Positions 1-8,927 of a stretch of 64,000 nt of DNA are shown here, piece after piece. The DNA is from Paraburkholderia sacchari (GTDB lineage Bacteria > Pseudomonadota > Gammaproteobacteria > Burkholderiales > Burkholderiaceae): contig NZ_JTDB02000011.1 of NCBI RefSeq assembly GCF_000785435.2, positions 117,956 through 181,955 of the forward strand. Reading direction: 5' to 3'. Made by a program: the position numbers and the translations under genes. Every line of letters starts with the position of its first letter. The stretch's first letter is position 1. The notes under the pieces are model-generated. The model was not told the DNA's origin and ran no database searches. It saw only the letters and a program-made list of their open reading frames with translations.

Positions 1-581
1 CAAGCGATCTCAGGGGCCAACGCGGAGAACAGCACCGCGTAGAGCAGGGCCGCGATGCCCCAGCCGAGCGCCCAGCCCGACTGAACGAGACCGACCGCCT
101 TGCCGCGGTCGCGGGCGCGGATCACTTCGCCGATCAGCACCGCGCCCGCCGTCCACTCGCCGCCGAAGCCGAAGCCCATCAATGCCCGAGCCGCGAGTAA
201 CTGGCCGTAGTTCTGGGCGAGGCCGCACAAGCCCGTAAATACCGCAAACCACAGGACGGTAAGCTGCAACGTGCGCACGCGGCCGATGCGATCCGAGAGA
301 ATCCCCGCGATCCAGCCGCCAAGCGCGGAGGAAAGCAGCGTCATGGTGCCGATAAAGCCCGCGTCCGCGAGTGAGATGCCCCAGGTGGCGACGAGCGTCG
401 GGATAACGAAGGACAGCATTTGCGTGTCCATGCCGTCGAGCATGTAGCCGATCTTGCAACTCCAGAACGCGCGCCGTGCGCGCGGGCCCGCTTCGGCGTA
501 CCAGGAAAGTTGCGGGCTTGCGGTGGTCGACTGCATGTCGGCGGCATCGTCCACGCTTGCCGTGTATGTCTTGCTGTCCAT
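1..581 (-). CDS. MFS transporter, N-terminal part (runs off window)
   Basis: Major facilitator superfamily permease of the inner membrane; substrate unknown. The frame opens at ATG 579-581 and stays open to base 1, giving about 193 residues; the C-terminal half lies outside the window. A hydrophilic start of about 35 residues precedes the first membrane helix, which carries the motif DGMDTQMLSF. The loop between helices 2 and 3 has the MFS signature GILSDRIGRVRT, and helix 5 has GFGFGGEWTAGAVL. These fit the sugar- or acid-proton symporters of the NanT/AAHS type. It lies downstream of the DUF1445 gene on the same strand, about 150 bases away, so the two may share a transcript and act on one substrate. 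Longer open frames on either strand here are shadows. Family sure, substrate unknown. Confidence 0.85.
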   Translation of the reverse strand, partial: MDSKTYTASVDDAADMQSTTASPQLSWYAEAGPRARRAFWSCKIGYMLDGMDTQMLSFVIPTLVATWGISLADAGFIGTMTLLSSALGGWIAGILSDRIGRVRTLQLTVLWFAVFTGLCGLAQNYGQLLAARALMGFGFGGEWTAGAVLIGEVIRARDRGKAVGLVQSGWALGWGIAALLYAVLFSALAPEIA

Positions 582-731
582 CTGCTGCTCCTATGGATAG
601 ACGCATGGGTAACGGTTGAAGCCACGCATGAGCGTAGGGATGCGTCATTCCCTCCGGGCTGCGCGGCCGGATGGCTTCAGGGTGTTGTGAATCGCGTGTC
701 GTGCGGCGGCGCGGCGCGCGCCGCCGGAAGA

Positions 732-1505
732 TCAGAAAATAGCGAGCGACGTGTTGGTGATATCCGTCATCAGCATATGGCCGGGCGCATGCGCGATCGC
801 GAGCGGCAGCTTCGCGGCCATCAGCGCGGTTTGCGGCGTCACACCGCAAGCCCAATAGACAGGCAGTTCGCCCGGGCGGATCGTCACCGCGTCACCGAAC
901 TCGGGGTGCGCGAGATCGGCAATGCCAAGTTCGGCCGGATCGCCGATATGCACGGGGGCGCCATGCACGCCCGGAAAGCGGCTCGTGATCTGCACGGCGC
1001 GAATCGCGTCGGCGCCGCGCAGCGGCCGCATTGACACAACGAGTTCTCCGCCGAACACACCCGCGCGCTGGTTGGGAATATGGGTTCGGTACATCGGCAC
1101 GTTGCGGCCTTCCTCGACGTGGCGCAGGCCGATGCCTTCCTTCGCGAGCATATGCTCGAACGAAAACGAACAACCCAGCGCGAAGACGACGAAATCGTCT
1201 TGCCAGAGCGCTTCAATCGATTCGACGCACTCGCTCAGATGGCCGTCGCGATAGACGTTGTACGCGGGGACGTCGGTGCGGATGTCGATGTCGCGCCCGA
1301 GCATCGGCACGCGGAAGTCGCCGGGCTCCCCCACGCCGAGCAGCGGGCACGGTTTCGGATTCGCATGACAAAAGCGCAGGAAATCGTGCGCGTACGCGGC
1401 CGGCAGGATCGCGAGATTGGCTTGCGCATAGTCGCCGCAGTGTCCGGCCGTCGGGCCACGGAAGTCGCGATGGCGTACGGCCTGGCGAAATTCGAATGGA
1501 GTCAT
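732..1505 (-). CDS. DUF1445 / YcsI-type putative hydro-lyase
   Basis: A 257-residue protein of the DUF1445 family, annotated elsewhere as putative hydro-lyase; a mitochondrial homologue is D-glutamate cyclase. Supporting stretches are the start RQAVRHRDFRGPTAGHC, the central CSFSFEHML with a conserved cysteine, and the end PGELPVYWACGVTPQTA, all typical of the family. Length matches the usual 255-270 residues. The ATG at 1505 is the natural start because it gives the conserved N-terminus. It sits upstream of the MFS transporter on the same strand and is divergent from the LysR gene at 1725, which probably controls it. The substrate is unknown; transport plus dehydration of a small hydroxy acid or amino acid derivative is an inference from context. 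Confidence 0.85.
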   Translation of the reverse strand: MTPFEFRQAVRHRDFRGPTAGHCGDYAQANLAILPAAYAHDFLRFCHANPKPCPLLGVGEPGDFRVPMLGRDIDIRTDVPAYNVYRDGHLSECVESIEALWQDDFVVFALGCSFSFEHMLAKEGIGLRHVEEGRNVPMYRTHIPNQRAGVFGGELVVSMRPLRGADAIRAVQITSRFPGVHGAPVHIGDPAELGIADLAHPEFGDAVTIRPGELPVYWACGVTPQTALMAAKLPLAIAHAPGHMLMTDITNTSLAIF

Positions 1506-1724
1506 GGTGTCAGCGGTGCTCTGGTGGATTTGCGTCGGTTTATCGGCGGTGGCGATGCGTTTTACTTACCGTCAAGCGAAGCATAGAAAAGAAGGTTTTT
1601 TGACGCCAACTAGTTTTCTTTGCCTCCGGCGGATAGAATTTCTTAACGGAATCGCGGGTTTCCCCTAGTCATGTTGAGTTTTTCTGGAGCGGTTTGAGCC
1701 ACTGGCAACGGCCATATTTGGGCT

Positions 1725-2657
1725 ATGAACACTCGCTTTCTCGAAACCTTCGTCACGCTCGCCAAACTGCGCAGCTTCCGGACCACCGCGACGGCATTGC
1801 ACGCCACGCCTGCCGCGATCTCGCAGCGCCTGAAGGCACTGGAAGACGAATTGCACACCGCGCTCGTCGATCGCGAGAGCCGCGAATTCCGGCTCACGCC
1901 GAACGGCGAATATCTGCTCGGCTATGCCAAAGCCGTGGTCGAGGCGACGCGTCAGTTGCAGGCCGCTGCGTCGCATGAAGGCGCGATGCGCGGCAAACTG
2001 CGGCTCGGCGTGATCGAGACGGTCGTGCATAGCTGGCTCGCCGATTACATGCGGCGACTCTCGAACGACTTTCCGCAGCTCGAAGTGGAACTGGCGGTAG
2101 ATGTGAGTGTGGTCTTGCAGCGGCGATTGATGGCAGGCGAACTCGATCTCATCATCCGCGTGGAAGGCAGTGACGAAGAATCCGTGGTGTGTGATGCGCT
2201 CGCGAATTATCCCGTGCACTGGATAGCGCGCGCGGGGCTGCTACCGCTTTCGCGCAGTGGACTCGCGAAGCGCGTGCTGCGTCATCCGATTTTGACGTTC
2301 GGGCGCGGGACGGCACCGCATCGCGCGCTGGAGGACATCGTCGGCAAACTCGCGCTCGCCAACGGCGTGCCGCTCGCGGATACGCGCATCACCGGTTCGC
2401 CGTCGATTTCGGTGATCGTGCAACTGGTACGCGACGGCTTCGGCGTGGCGGCGATTCCGCGTCTGTTCGTCGACGATCTGATCGCGCGTGGCGAAGTGGT
2501 CGAGCTGCCATTGCAGCCTTCGCCGCCGTCGATCGTGGTGTCGATGTCGCGGCGCGCGGATGCACCGCTTTTCGTGCATGGAGCGGCCAACGCTGCACGC
2601 GCGGCATGCCATGAGTACTGCGAACACGGCGACGCACGTCTGATCGAGCGGCTATAG
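1725..2657 (+). CDS. LysR-family transcriptional regulator
   Basis: LysR regulator of 310 residues. The N-terminal winged helix-turn-helix spans about residues 1-60 (NTRFLETFVTLAKLRSFRTT followed by AISQRLKALEDEL). The rest is a periplasmic-binding-protein-like effector domain, including GKLRLGVIETVVHSWL near residue 95. Length is normal for the family. The gene is divergent from the DUF1445 hydro-lyase and MFS transporter; the 219-base gap (1506-1724) is AT-richer than its surroundings and should hold the operator and both promoters. The usual LysR arrangement suggests it activates that divergent pair in response to its substrate and represses itself. The effector is unknown. Confidence 0.9.
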   Translation: MNTRFLETFVTLAKLRSFRTTATALHATPAAISQRLKALEDELHTALVDRESREFRLTPNGEYLLGYAKAVVEATRQLQAAASHEGAMRGKLRLGVIETVVHSWLADYMRRLSNDFPQLEVELAVDVSVVLQRRLMAGELDLIIRVEGSDEESVVCDALANYPVHWIARAGLLPLSRSGLAKRVLRHPILTFGRGTAPHRALEDIVGKLALANGVPLADTRITGSPSISVIVQLVRDGFGVAAIPRLFVDDLIARGEVVELPLQPSPPSIVVSMSRRADAPLFVHGAANAARAACHEYCEHGDARLIERL

Positions 2658-2715
2658 ATTGCGGCTTTGCGCGACCGATTCATGAATTAAAGGAAAGATC
2701 GGCCGCGCGTAACGA

Positions 2716-3441
2716 TCAGGCCGGCGCGTACAAAGACGAATCGGCAAATCCTTCTGCGGCCAGCACACGTCCGACCAGAATCAGGGCAGTACGCTCGATA
2801 TCGGTCTGCTGCACCTTGCCGACGATATCGGCCAGGGTGCCCGTCACGCGTTCCTCGTCCGGCCAACTCGCGCGGTAAACAACGGCAATCGGGCAATCAC
2901 TGCCGTAGTGCGGCAGCAATTCCGCGACGATTTTCGCGAGGTGCCGGACACCCAGATGGATCGCCATGGTGGACCGATGCCGGGCCAGATCGGCCAGACC
3001 CTCGCCCTCGGGCATCGCGGTCTTCGTCGCGTAGCGGGTCAGAATCAGCGTCTGCGATACGCCCGGCAGCGTCAGTTCGCAGCCGAGCGTCGCCGCGCAG
3101 GCCGCCGTTGCCGTTACCCCCGGCACGATCTCATAGGGGATGCCCAGCGCCCGGATACGGCGCATCTGCTCGCCGATAGCGCCATAAAGCGATGGGTCGC
3201 CGGAATGCACGCGCGCGACGTCTTGCCCTTTCGCGTGCGCGTCGGCGAGCAACTGAACGATCGCATCGAGATCGAGGTCGGCCGTGTTCACGACGAGCCC
3301 CGCCTGATGGCCGTCCAGTACCGCGTCCGGAACGAGCGAGCCCGCATAGAGAATCACGGGACAGCTGCGGATCAGGCGCTGGCCCTTGACCGTTACAAGT
3401 TCAGGATCGCCGGGTCCTGCGCCGATAAAGTAAACCGTCAT
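2716..3441 (-). CDS. cobM: Precorrin-4 C11-methyltransferase
   Basis: SAM-dependent tetrapyrrole methylase of 241 residues that methylates C-11 of precorrin-4 in corrin ring synthesis. The N-terminus YFIGAGPGDPELVTVKG is the methylase family's first motif, and HSGDPSLYGAIGEQM near residue 80 is the second. PGVTATAACAATLGCELTLP is the CobM/CbiF-type third motif. It is the last gene of the minus-strand run cobL-cbiD-cobK-cobM; only 11 bases separate it from cobK. Length is close to the usual 250. The local set contains CobG and CobN, so the name cobM is preferred over cbiF. Confidence 0.95.
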   Translation of the reverse strand: MTVYFIGAGPGDPELVTVKGQRLIRSCPVILYAGSLVPDAVLDGHQAGLVVNTADLDLDAIVQLLADAHAKGQDVARVHSGDPSLYGAIGEQMRRIRALGIPYEIVPGVTATAACAATLGCELTLPGVSQTLILTRYATKTAMPEGEGLADLARHRSTMAIHLGVRHLAKIVAELLPHYGSDCPIAVVYRASWPDEERVTGTLADIVGKVQQTDIERTALILVGRVLAAEGFADSSLYAPA

Positions 3442-3452
3442 GCCTCACTCCG

Positions 3453-4211
3453 TCATAAGCCGGGGCGGATGGTACGGACAGTCGCGACGGTCCGCAACGT
3501 CTCTATTTCGGCAAGCAGGACTTCGATCGTGTCGAACGCGCGATCGACCTCGGGCAAAAGCGGGCGTGCCAGCATCACGACCGGCAGCCCGCGCTCGCGC
3601 GCCACCTCCAGTTTCGCCTCGGTCGCCGCGCCGCCGCTGTTCTTGCTGACCACGACATCGATTCCGCCGGCATCGAACAGCGCCCGCTCGCCCTCATGCG
3701 TGAACGGACCGCGCACGCCGATCACCCGCGCCCGGGCGTTACCCGGGTGATCGTCGAGGCAGCGAATCGTCCAGTGTTGATGCGCGGGGATCTCGTCGAG
3801 ATGCAACAGCGGCTCGCGTCCCAGCGTGAACAGCGGGCGCGAAAATCCGGCAAGCTCGCTGCACAGCTCGCTCCATCCGTTCACGAAACGCCAGTCATCA
3901 CCGGATTGCGGCTGCCAGGCCGGACGACGCAGCGCCCAGCACGGCACACCCGCAAGCCGGCTCGCACGCGCCCCATTCGCGCTGATACGCGCCGCGTACG
4001 GATGCGTGGCATCGACGATCAGGCCGATGCGCTGATCGTCGACATACCGGGCCAGCCCTTCGGCTCCGCCAAAGCCGCCGACGCGAACCTCGCACGCGAG
4101 ATCCTGCGGCACCCTGCCCAATCCGGCCAGGCTGTACACATCGCCCGGCCCGAGCCGCTGTGCGATCTTCAGCGCGTCCCCGGTGCCGCCCAGCAGCAGA
4201 ATCCGGGTCAT
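3453..4211 (-). CDS. cobK: Precorrin-6A reductase
   Basis: NADPH-dependent reductase of precorrin-6A, 252 residues. The start RILLLGGTGDALKIAQRLG is the nucleotide-binding loop typical of CobK/CbiJ. IDATHPYAARISANGARA near residue 67 and VVSKNSGGAATEAKLEVARE near residue 196 are the other conserved stretches. The start codon overlaps the end of cbiD by four bases, so the two are probably translationally coupled. It acts after CobL's substrate is formed by the earlier methylases. Confidence 0.95.
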   Translation of the reverse strand: MTRILLLGGTGDALKIAQRLGPGDVYSLAGLGRVPQDLACEVRVGGFGGAEGLARYVDDQRIGLIVDATHPYAARISANGARASRLAGVPCWALRRPAWQPQSGDDWRFVNGWSELCSELAGFSRPLFTLGREPLLHLDEIPAHQHWTIRCLDDHPGNARARVIGVRGPFTHEGERALFDAGGIDVVVSKNSGGAATEAKLEVARERGLPVVMLARPLLPEVDRAFDTIEVLLAEIETLRTVATVRTIRPGL

Positions 4212-5311
4212 TGCGCGACTCCGACGAAATTCCCGACGCGGTCGATCGCAAACACTTCGACGCTAACGCCGGGCGGCACGATCCCTTGTGCGACGCGCAG
4301 AGCATGGCGGCACACGATATCGCCGAGCGCAATGCCGCGCTGCGTCGCCATCGCCAGCGCCTGCTGGCTCGTATTGGCCGCGCGGATCTCGTTCTGCAAG
4401 GTGTCATCGGCGCCCGATTCCGCCGCCCATTGCGCGAGCAGCGGCAAGTCGATGCTCGAGCTGCGGCTATGCAGGTCGAGATGACCCGCCGCCAGCTTGC
4501 TCAGCTTGCCGAAACCGCCGCACAGGCTCAGCTTCTCGACCGGCGCGCGGCGCAGGTGCTTGAGCACGGCACCGACGAAATCCCCCATCTCGATCAACGC
4601 GATGTCGGGCAGGCCGTAATGCGCGCGCATCGCGTCCTCGCTCGCGTTACCGGTGCAGGCGGCAATATGCCGGTAGCCATTGGCCCTGGCAACGTCGATG
4701 CCCTGATGGATCGACGCAATATAGGCCGAGCACGAAAACGGCCGCACGATGCCGGTCGTACCGAGGATCGATAACCCGCCGATGATGCCCAGGCGCGGAT
4801 TCATCGTCTTGAGCGCCAGCGCCTCACCGCCCTCGACGCCGATCGTGACCTCGAAACCGCCCGCGTATCCATATTCGGCCGCGAGGCCCGCAAGGTGCTC
4901 GCACATCATCTGGCGCGGCACCGGATTGATGGCCGGCTCGCCGACCGGCAAGGTCAAACCGGCGCGCGTAACGGTGCCCACGCCGGGGCCGGCATGAAAC
5001 CGCACGCCCGGCTCCGCGCTCAATTGCACTCGGGCGAACACGACCGCGCCGTGCGTGACATCGGGATCGTCGCCGGCATCCTTGACCGTTCCGGCTTCCG
5101 CGCCATCCGCCGCATCGCGGCCATTGATGAAGCGGCAGAACGCGAGCGGCATCGGCACATGCTGGCCTTTCGGCAGCACGATCTGGACGACATCGGTGCA
5201 AAGGCCGCCCAGCAACAGACGCGCAGCCGCCAGCGACGTAGCCGTCGCGCAGCTGCCCGTCGTATAGCCGCTGCGCAGCGGACGCGGCGCTTCCGGCGTT
5301 TCGTCGCGCAT
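4208..5311 (-). CDS. cbiD: Cobalt-precorrin-5B (C1)-methyltransferase CbiD
   Basis: CbiD, 367 residues from ATG 5311; it methylates C-1, replacing the unrelated CobF of some aerobic pathways. The family hallmark SGYTTGSCATATSLAAARLL lies near residue 15, and GGFGKLSKLAAGHLDLHS sits in the C-terminal third. The open frame extends about 230 codons further upstream, but that stretch is only the shadow of cobL. The true start is either ATG 5311 or the in-frame GTG at 5317, whose GTGA overlaps the cobL stop. CbiD is a marker of the anaerobic route, yet here it sits among aerobic-route genes; Pseudomonas aeruginosa has the same mixture. Confidence 0.93.
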   Translation of the reverse strand: MRDETPEAPRPLRSGYTTGSCATATSLAAARLLLGGLCTDVVQIVLPKGQHVPMPLAFCRFINGRDAADGAEAGTVKDAGDDPDVTHGAVVFARVQLSAEPGVRFHAGPGVGTVTRAGLTLPVGEPAINPVPRQMMCEHLAGLAAEYGYAGGFEVTIGVEGGEALALKTMNPRLGIIGGLSILGTTGIVRPFSCSAYIASIHQGIDVARANGYRHIAACTGNASEDAMRAHYGLPDIALIEMGDFVGAVLKHLRRAPVEKLSLCGGFGKLSKLAAGHLDLHSRSSSIDLPLLAQWAAESGADDTLQNEIRAANTSQQALAMATQRGIALGDIVCRHALRVAQGIVPPGVSVEVFAIDRVGNFVGVAQ

Positions 5312-5313
5312 CG

Positions 5314-6582
5314 TCACGGCTGTGCCTCTGCCGCGGCCCGGGCCGTAGCGGATTTCGTCACGTCCAGCAACGTAATCGGCAAGGCGGCGCGCCACGTATC
5401 GAAACCGCCGAGCGGCTGAGCCTCGCTCAGCGCAACGCGCGTCAGCGTGCCGCCATGGCGGTTGCGCCAGTCGATCAGCACCGCCTCGCCCTGGAGCGTG
5501 ACGGCATTGGCCACCAGCCGGCCGCCATCGCGCAGCGTCGCCCAGCACGCATCGAGCACCCCCGGTACGGTCACGCCACCGCCGATGAACACCGCATCGG
5601 GAGCCGGCAGTCCCGCCAGCGCATCGGGCGCCCGGCCCGCCACCAGTTGCAGATCCGGCACACCGAGCGCGTCGCGGTTGTGTGAAATGAAAGCCTGCCT
5701 GCGCGCATCCGACTCGATCGCGATGGCACGGCACGCCGGATGCGCCCGCATCCATTCGATGCCGATCGATCCGCACCCTGCCCCAACATCCCACAGCAAG
5801 GCGCCGGGAAATGGAGCAAGGCGCGCAAGCGTGATCGCGCGCACATCGCGCTTGGTCAACTGGCCGTCGTGCTGGAAAGCATCGTCCGGCAGGCCATGTG
5901 TCAGCGGCAGCGACCGGCCCCCTTGCCCCCCTGGCGTAGGGCAAGCGTGACAGGTCAGCGCCACGATGTTCAGCGCGCCGATCGACGTGTCCTGCCATGC
6001 GTCTGCGCGCAGATGCAGGCGCTTCTCGCGCGGTCCACCGAGATTTTCGAAGACCGCCATTTCGGTCGCGCCGAATCCGCGCTCGTTCAGCAGTCCAGCG
6101 ATCGCGGACGGCGTTGCGCTGTCCCGGCTCAGCACCAGCACGCGCGCGCCCTCACGCAAATGCGCATTCAGCACGGCGATGGGCCGGTTCACGAGAGAAA
6201 CTGTCTCGACATCCTGCAACGGCCAGCCAAGACGCGCCGCCGCGAGCGATAACGAAGACGGGCTGGAAATCACGCGCATCTGATCAGGCGGGACAACACG
6301 CGCAAGCGTGGCCCCCACGCCGAACATCATCGGATCGCCGCTTGCCAGCACGCAGACCGGCGTGCCGCGATGCGACTCGATGCTGCCGATATCGAACGGT
6401 TTCGGCCACGCTTGCCGGCGTGCGCGAATCCGCGCGGGCAGCATGGCCAGATGCCGTTCGCCGCCGATGACAACCCCGGCATCCAGCAACGCTCGCCGGG
6501 CCGCACGCCCCAAACCCGCGAAACCGTCCTCGCCGATGCCCACAATCGTCAGCCAGCAACCCATCACACTCCCGTTCGTCAT
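5314..6582 (-). CDS. cobL: Precorrin-6Y C5,15-methyltransferase (decarboxylating)
   Basis: Two-domain enzyme of 422 residues. It methylates C-5 and C-15 and removes the C-12 acetate carboxyl of precorrin-6B. Residues about 1-200 are the CbiE-type methylase (LTIVGIGEDGFAG, LASGDPMMFGVGATL). Residues about 225-410 are the CbiT-type Rossmann methylase (LLWDVGAGCGSIGIEWMRAH). It heads the minus-strand operon cobL-cbiD-cobK-cobM. The start faces the riboswitch-led cobG operon across about 310 bases. ATG 6582 is the longest start; ATG 6564 just before GCWLTIVG is also possible. Confidence 0.95.
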   Translation of the reverse strand: MTNGSVMGCWLTIVGIGEDGFAGLGRAARRALLDAGVVIGGERHLAMLPARIRARRQAWPKPFDIGSIESHRGTPVCVLASGDPMMFGVGATLARVVPPDQMRVISSPSSLSLAAARLGWPLQDVETVSLVNRPIAVLNAHLREGARVLVLSRDSATPSAIAGLLNERGFGATEMAVFENLGGPREKRLHLRADAWQDTSIGALNIVALTCHACPTPGGQGGRSLPLTHGLPDDAFQHDGQLTKRDVRAITLARLAPFPGALLWDVGAGCGSIGIEWMRAHPACRAIAIESDARRQAFISHNRDALGVPDLQLVAGRAPDALAGLPAPDAVFIGGGVTVPGVLDACWATLRDGGRLVANAVTLQGEAVLIDWRNRHGGTLTRVALSEAQPLGGFDTWRAALPITLLDVTKSATARAAAEAQP

Positions 6583-6643
6583 CCGCTATCCGTGACACCT
6601 GCGCGTTTCGAGGCCGTCCTGAAAAAAGGCATAATACCGCTTT

Positions 6644-6802
6644 GCCGGTGCCCTTCGGGGCTTCAAGGGAACACAGTTGAAGCTGTGGCTGCCCCCGCAA
6701 CTGTAAGCAGCGAGTCCACACCCCCAGGGTGCCACTGGAGAACCGGGAAGGCCGGTGCGGACGACGACCTGCGAGCCAGGAGACCTGCCGGCCCATCGAT
6801 CG
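6644..6802 (+). promoter_or_regulatory. Cobalamin riboswitch ahead of cobG
   Basis: Conserved aptamer pieces appear in order on the plus strand: gtgcccttcggggcttcaag (P2/P3 start), gctgcccccgcaactgtaag (junction core) at about 6689-6708, and the B12 box gagccaggagacctgcc at about 6773-6789. The downstream gene is cobG at 6893, about 90 bases on, leaving room for an expression platform. Adenosylcobalamin binding normally lowers expression. A -10-like CATAATAC lies at about 6630-6637, just upstream. Confidence 0.93.
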
Positions 6803-6892
6803 TGCAAGCCCTCACCGGGCGGGGTGTACCGGTGCGCGTTCTCTCCCTGTCGAGACAACGTGGCAGTCGTACGACGCCAACTTCGTTGAACC

Positions 6893-8308
6893 TTGAGCCA
6901 CGTTTCACTGCCTTCGTTACGGCCATCGGCCTGCCCTGCGTTGTCGCGCATCGTCGCTGCGCGCGACGGCGGGCTGTGTCGCGTCAAGCTGCCTGGCGGC
7001 GTGCTGCACGCGGCGCAGGCGCTCGCCATCGCCGATGCAGCCGAGGCGCATGCGTCGGGAATCGTCGAGCTGACGAATCGCGCCAACCTGCAATTGCGCG
7101 GCGTGAAATCGGGGCATGAAGCCGAACTGAGCCGGCGACTGCGCGATGCAGGCCTCGGGCCGCAAATTCCGGCCGCGCAGGCCGCATGGCAGGCAACGGT
7201 AGCCGACGACGTGCGCAATCTGCTGCTGAGCCCAGGCGCCGGCATCGACGAATACGCCTTGTGCGACACGCAACCGCTCGCACGGGAGATCCTTGTCCTG
7301 CTGCAAAGCGAGCCGCGTCTTGCTGCGCTGTCCCCCAAGTTTTGCTTGCTGCTGGACGGCGGCGAGCGTCTCGCCGCGCTCGATCATCCGCATGATCTCT
7401 GGTTCGCTGCAATGGAAGCGAAAGCCGATGACGAACCGTGGTTCGCCATCGGCCTTGCGGGGCAGCCGACTGCGCTGCAGGACACTGCAGCAAACCCCGC
7501 ACTGGCTGCGGTTCGCGCGCGCGATCTCCCCGCCATGATCATGGCGCTGCTGCACACGTTTCTCGACGTCGCCGCGCCCGACGAGAACCGCATGCGCGAC
7601 CTTCTGCGCCGGCTGTCCGGTGCGGACATCGTGACCCGCGCCGCCACCCGCGCAGCCATCGAACTGCGATGCGATTCCACGATTTGCGCATGGCGTCGCG
7701 CCCCCGCCGACCCCGGCCGCCGATTCGGCGCCTGGCGGCAACGCGATGCCCGCCTGTGGCATGTCGGCGGCCAGCCGCCGCTGGGCCGTATCGATACGCA
7801 CGGTCTGCGCGCCCTCCCGATGCTTGCAGAGGAATACGGCAACGGCACGTTCAGGTTGACGCCATGGCAAAGCGTGCTGATACCCGATGTGCCAGCCGCT
7901 GCTGTCGCGGATGCCAAACAGCGCCTCGCATCGCTCGGCTTCCTGCTCGATGCTCAGGCGCCGCTCGCGCGGCTCATCGCATGCGCGGGCTCGACAGGCT
8001 GCACGAAAGGGCTCGCCGACACCAAGCGCGACGCGCTCGATCTCGCGCAACGGCTACCCGATGGCGTCGACGTTCATCTGAGCGGCTGCCCGCGTTCGTG
8101 CGCGGCGGCGCACTGTGCGCCGTACACGCTGCTGGCCGTCGAAGCGGGACGTTATGACCTCTATCGCCAGGAGCCGTTGCCTGCCTGCGCGCCCCTGACC
8201 ACGTCCGATGTCGCCGCACGCTTTGGCGTGCGCATCGGCACAAACCTGACCCTCGAAGCGGCCGCCCAACTGCTAGGCGCTGCCGCCCGGAGCACACTTG
8301 ATGACTGA
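6893..8308 (+). CDS. cobG: Precorrin-3B synthase
   Basis: Ferredoxin-dependent sulfite/nitrite reductase-like monooxygenase, 471 residues. It hydroxylates precorrin-3A and forms the lactone, the oxygen-requiring step of the aerobic route. The N-terminus RPSACPALSRIVAARDGGLC is the first half-domain. The Fe-S and siroheme-type cysteines are in the C-terminal half: CAGSTGCTKG near residue 363 and SGCPRSCAAAHCAPY near 395. The start is an uncommon TTG at 6893; an in-frame TGA at 6887 rules out anything earlier. It is preceded by a cobalamin riboswitch and overlaps cobH by eight bases. Confidence 0.92.
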   Translation: MSHVSLPSLRPSACPALSRIVAARDGGLCRVKLPGGVLHAAQALAIADAAEAHASGIVELTNRANLQLRGVKSGHEAELSRRLRDAGLGPQIPAAQAAWQATVADDVRNLLLSPGAGIDEYALCDTQPLAREILVLLQSEPRLAALSPKFCLLLDGGERLAALDHPHDLWFAAMEAKADDEPWFAIGLAGQPTALQDTAANPALAAVRARDLPAMIMALLHTFLDVAAPDENRMRDLLRRLSGADIVTRAATRAAIELRCDSTICAWRRAPADPGRRFGAWRQRDARLWHVGGQPPLGRIDTHGLRALPMLAEEYGNGTFRLTPWQSVLIPDVPAAAVADAKQRLASLGFLLDAQAPLARLIACAGSTGCTKGLADTKRDALDLAQRLPDGVDVHLSGCPRSCAAAHCAPYTLLAVEAGRYDLYRQEPLPACAPLTTSDVAARFGVRIGTNLTLEAAAQLLGAAARSTLDD

Positions 8309-8927
8309 CTACGTTCGCGACGGACAAGCCATCTACCGCCAGTCGTTCGCAACGATACGCGCCGAAGCCGATCTGTCCCGCATCCCGCCCGACCTTGAAA
8401 AACTCGCCGTTCGCGTGATTCACGCGTGCGGGATGGTCGATATCGTCGAGGCATTGCGTTTCTCCGATGGCGCGGGCGCAGCCGGCCGCGACGCGCTTGC
8501 TGGCGGCGCGCCGATCCTCTGCGATGCGCGCATGGTTGCGGAAGGGGTCACGCGCGCGCGTTTGCCCGCTGCCAACGACGTGGTGTGCACGCTCGGCGAC
8601 CCCGCCGTGCCGCAGCTCGCGCGCACGATCGGCAACACGCGCTCGGCGGCGGCGCTCGAACTCTGGCGTTCGAAGCTCAAAGGCAGCGTCGTCGCAATCG
8701 GCAACGCACCCACCGCCCTGTTCCACCTGCTCGACATGCTCGACGCCGGCGCGCCGCGCCCGGCGCTGATCCTCGGCTTTCCCGTGGGATTCGTCGGTGC
8801 GGCGGAATCGAAGGCCGCGCTCGCCGCCAACAGCCGCGGCGTCCCCTACGTGATCGTCGAAGGCCGGCGCGGCGGCAGCGCCATGGCCGCCGCCGCCGTC
8901 AACGCCCTGGCATCGGAAATCGAATGA
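8301..8927 (+). CDS. cobH: Precorrin-8X methylmutase
   Basis: Moves the methyl group from C-11 to C-12, turning precorrin-8X into hydrogenobyrinate; 208 residues. The catalytic histidine is in RVIHACGMVDIVEALRFS near residue 43. GNAPTALFHLLDMLDAG and GFPVGFVGAAESKAAL are standard family stretches. ATG 8301 is preferred to the TTG just before it. It overlaps the cobG stop by eight bases and its own stop overlaps the cobI start (ATGA), so the run is tightly coupled. Confidence 0.95.
   Translation: MTDYVRDGQAIYRQSFATIRAEADLSRIPPDLEKLAVRVIHACGMVDIVEALRFSDGAGAAGRDALAGGAPILCDARMVAEGVTRARLPAANDVVCTLGDPAVPQLARTIGNTRSAAALELWRSKLKGSVVAIGNAPTALFHLLDMLDAGAPRPALILGFPVGFVGAAESKAALAANSRGVPYVIVEGRRGGSAMAAAAVNALASEIE

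Noticed and set aside
10..855. 281-codon minus-strand open frame at the left edge
   Set aside because: Arginine-rich shadow in a different frame from the MFS transporter and hydro-lyase, whose motifs are clear.
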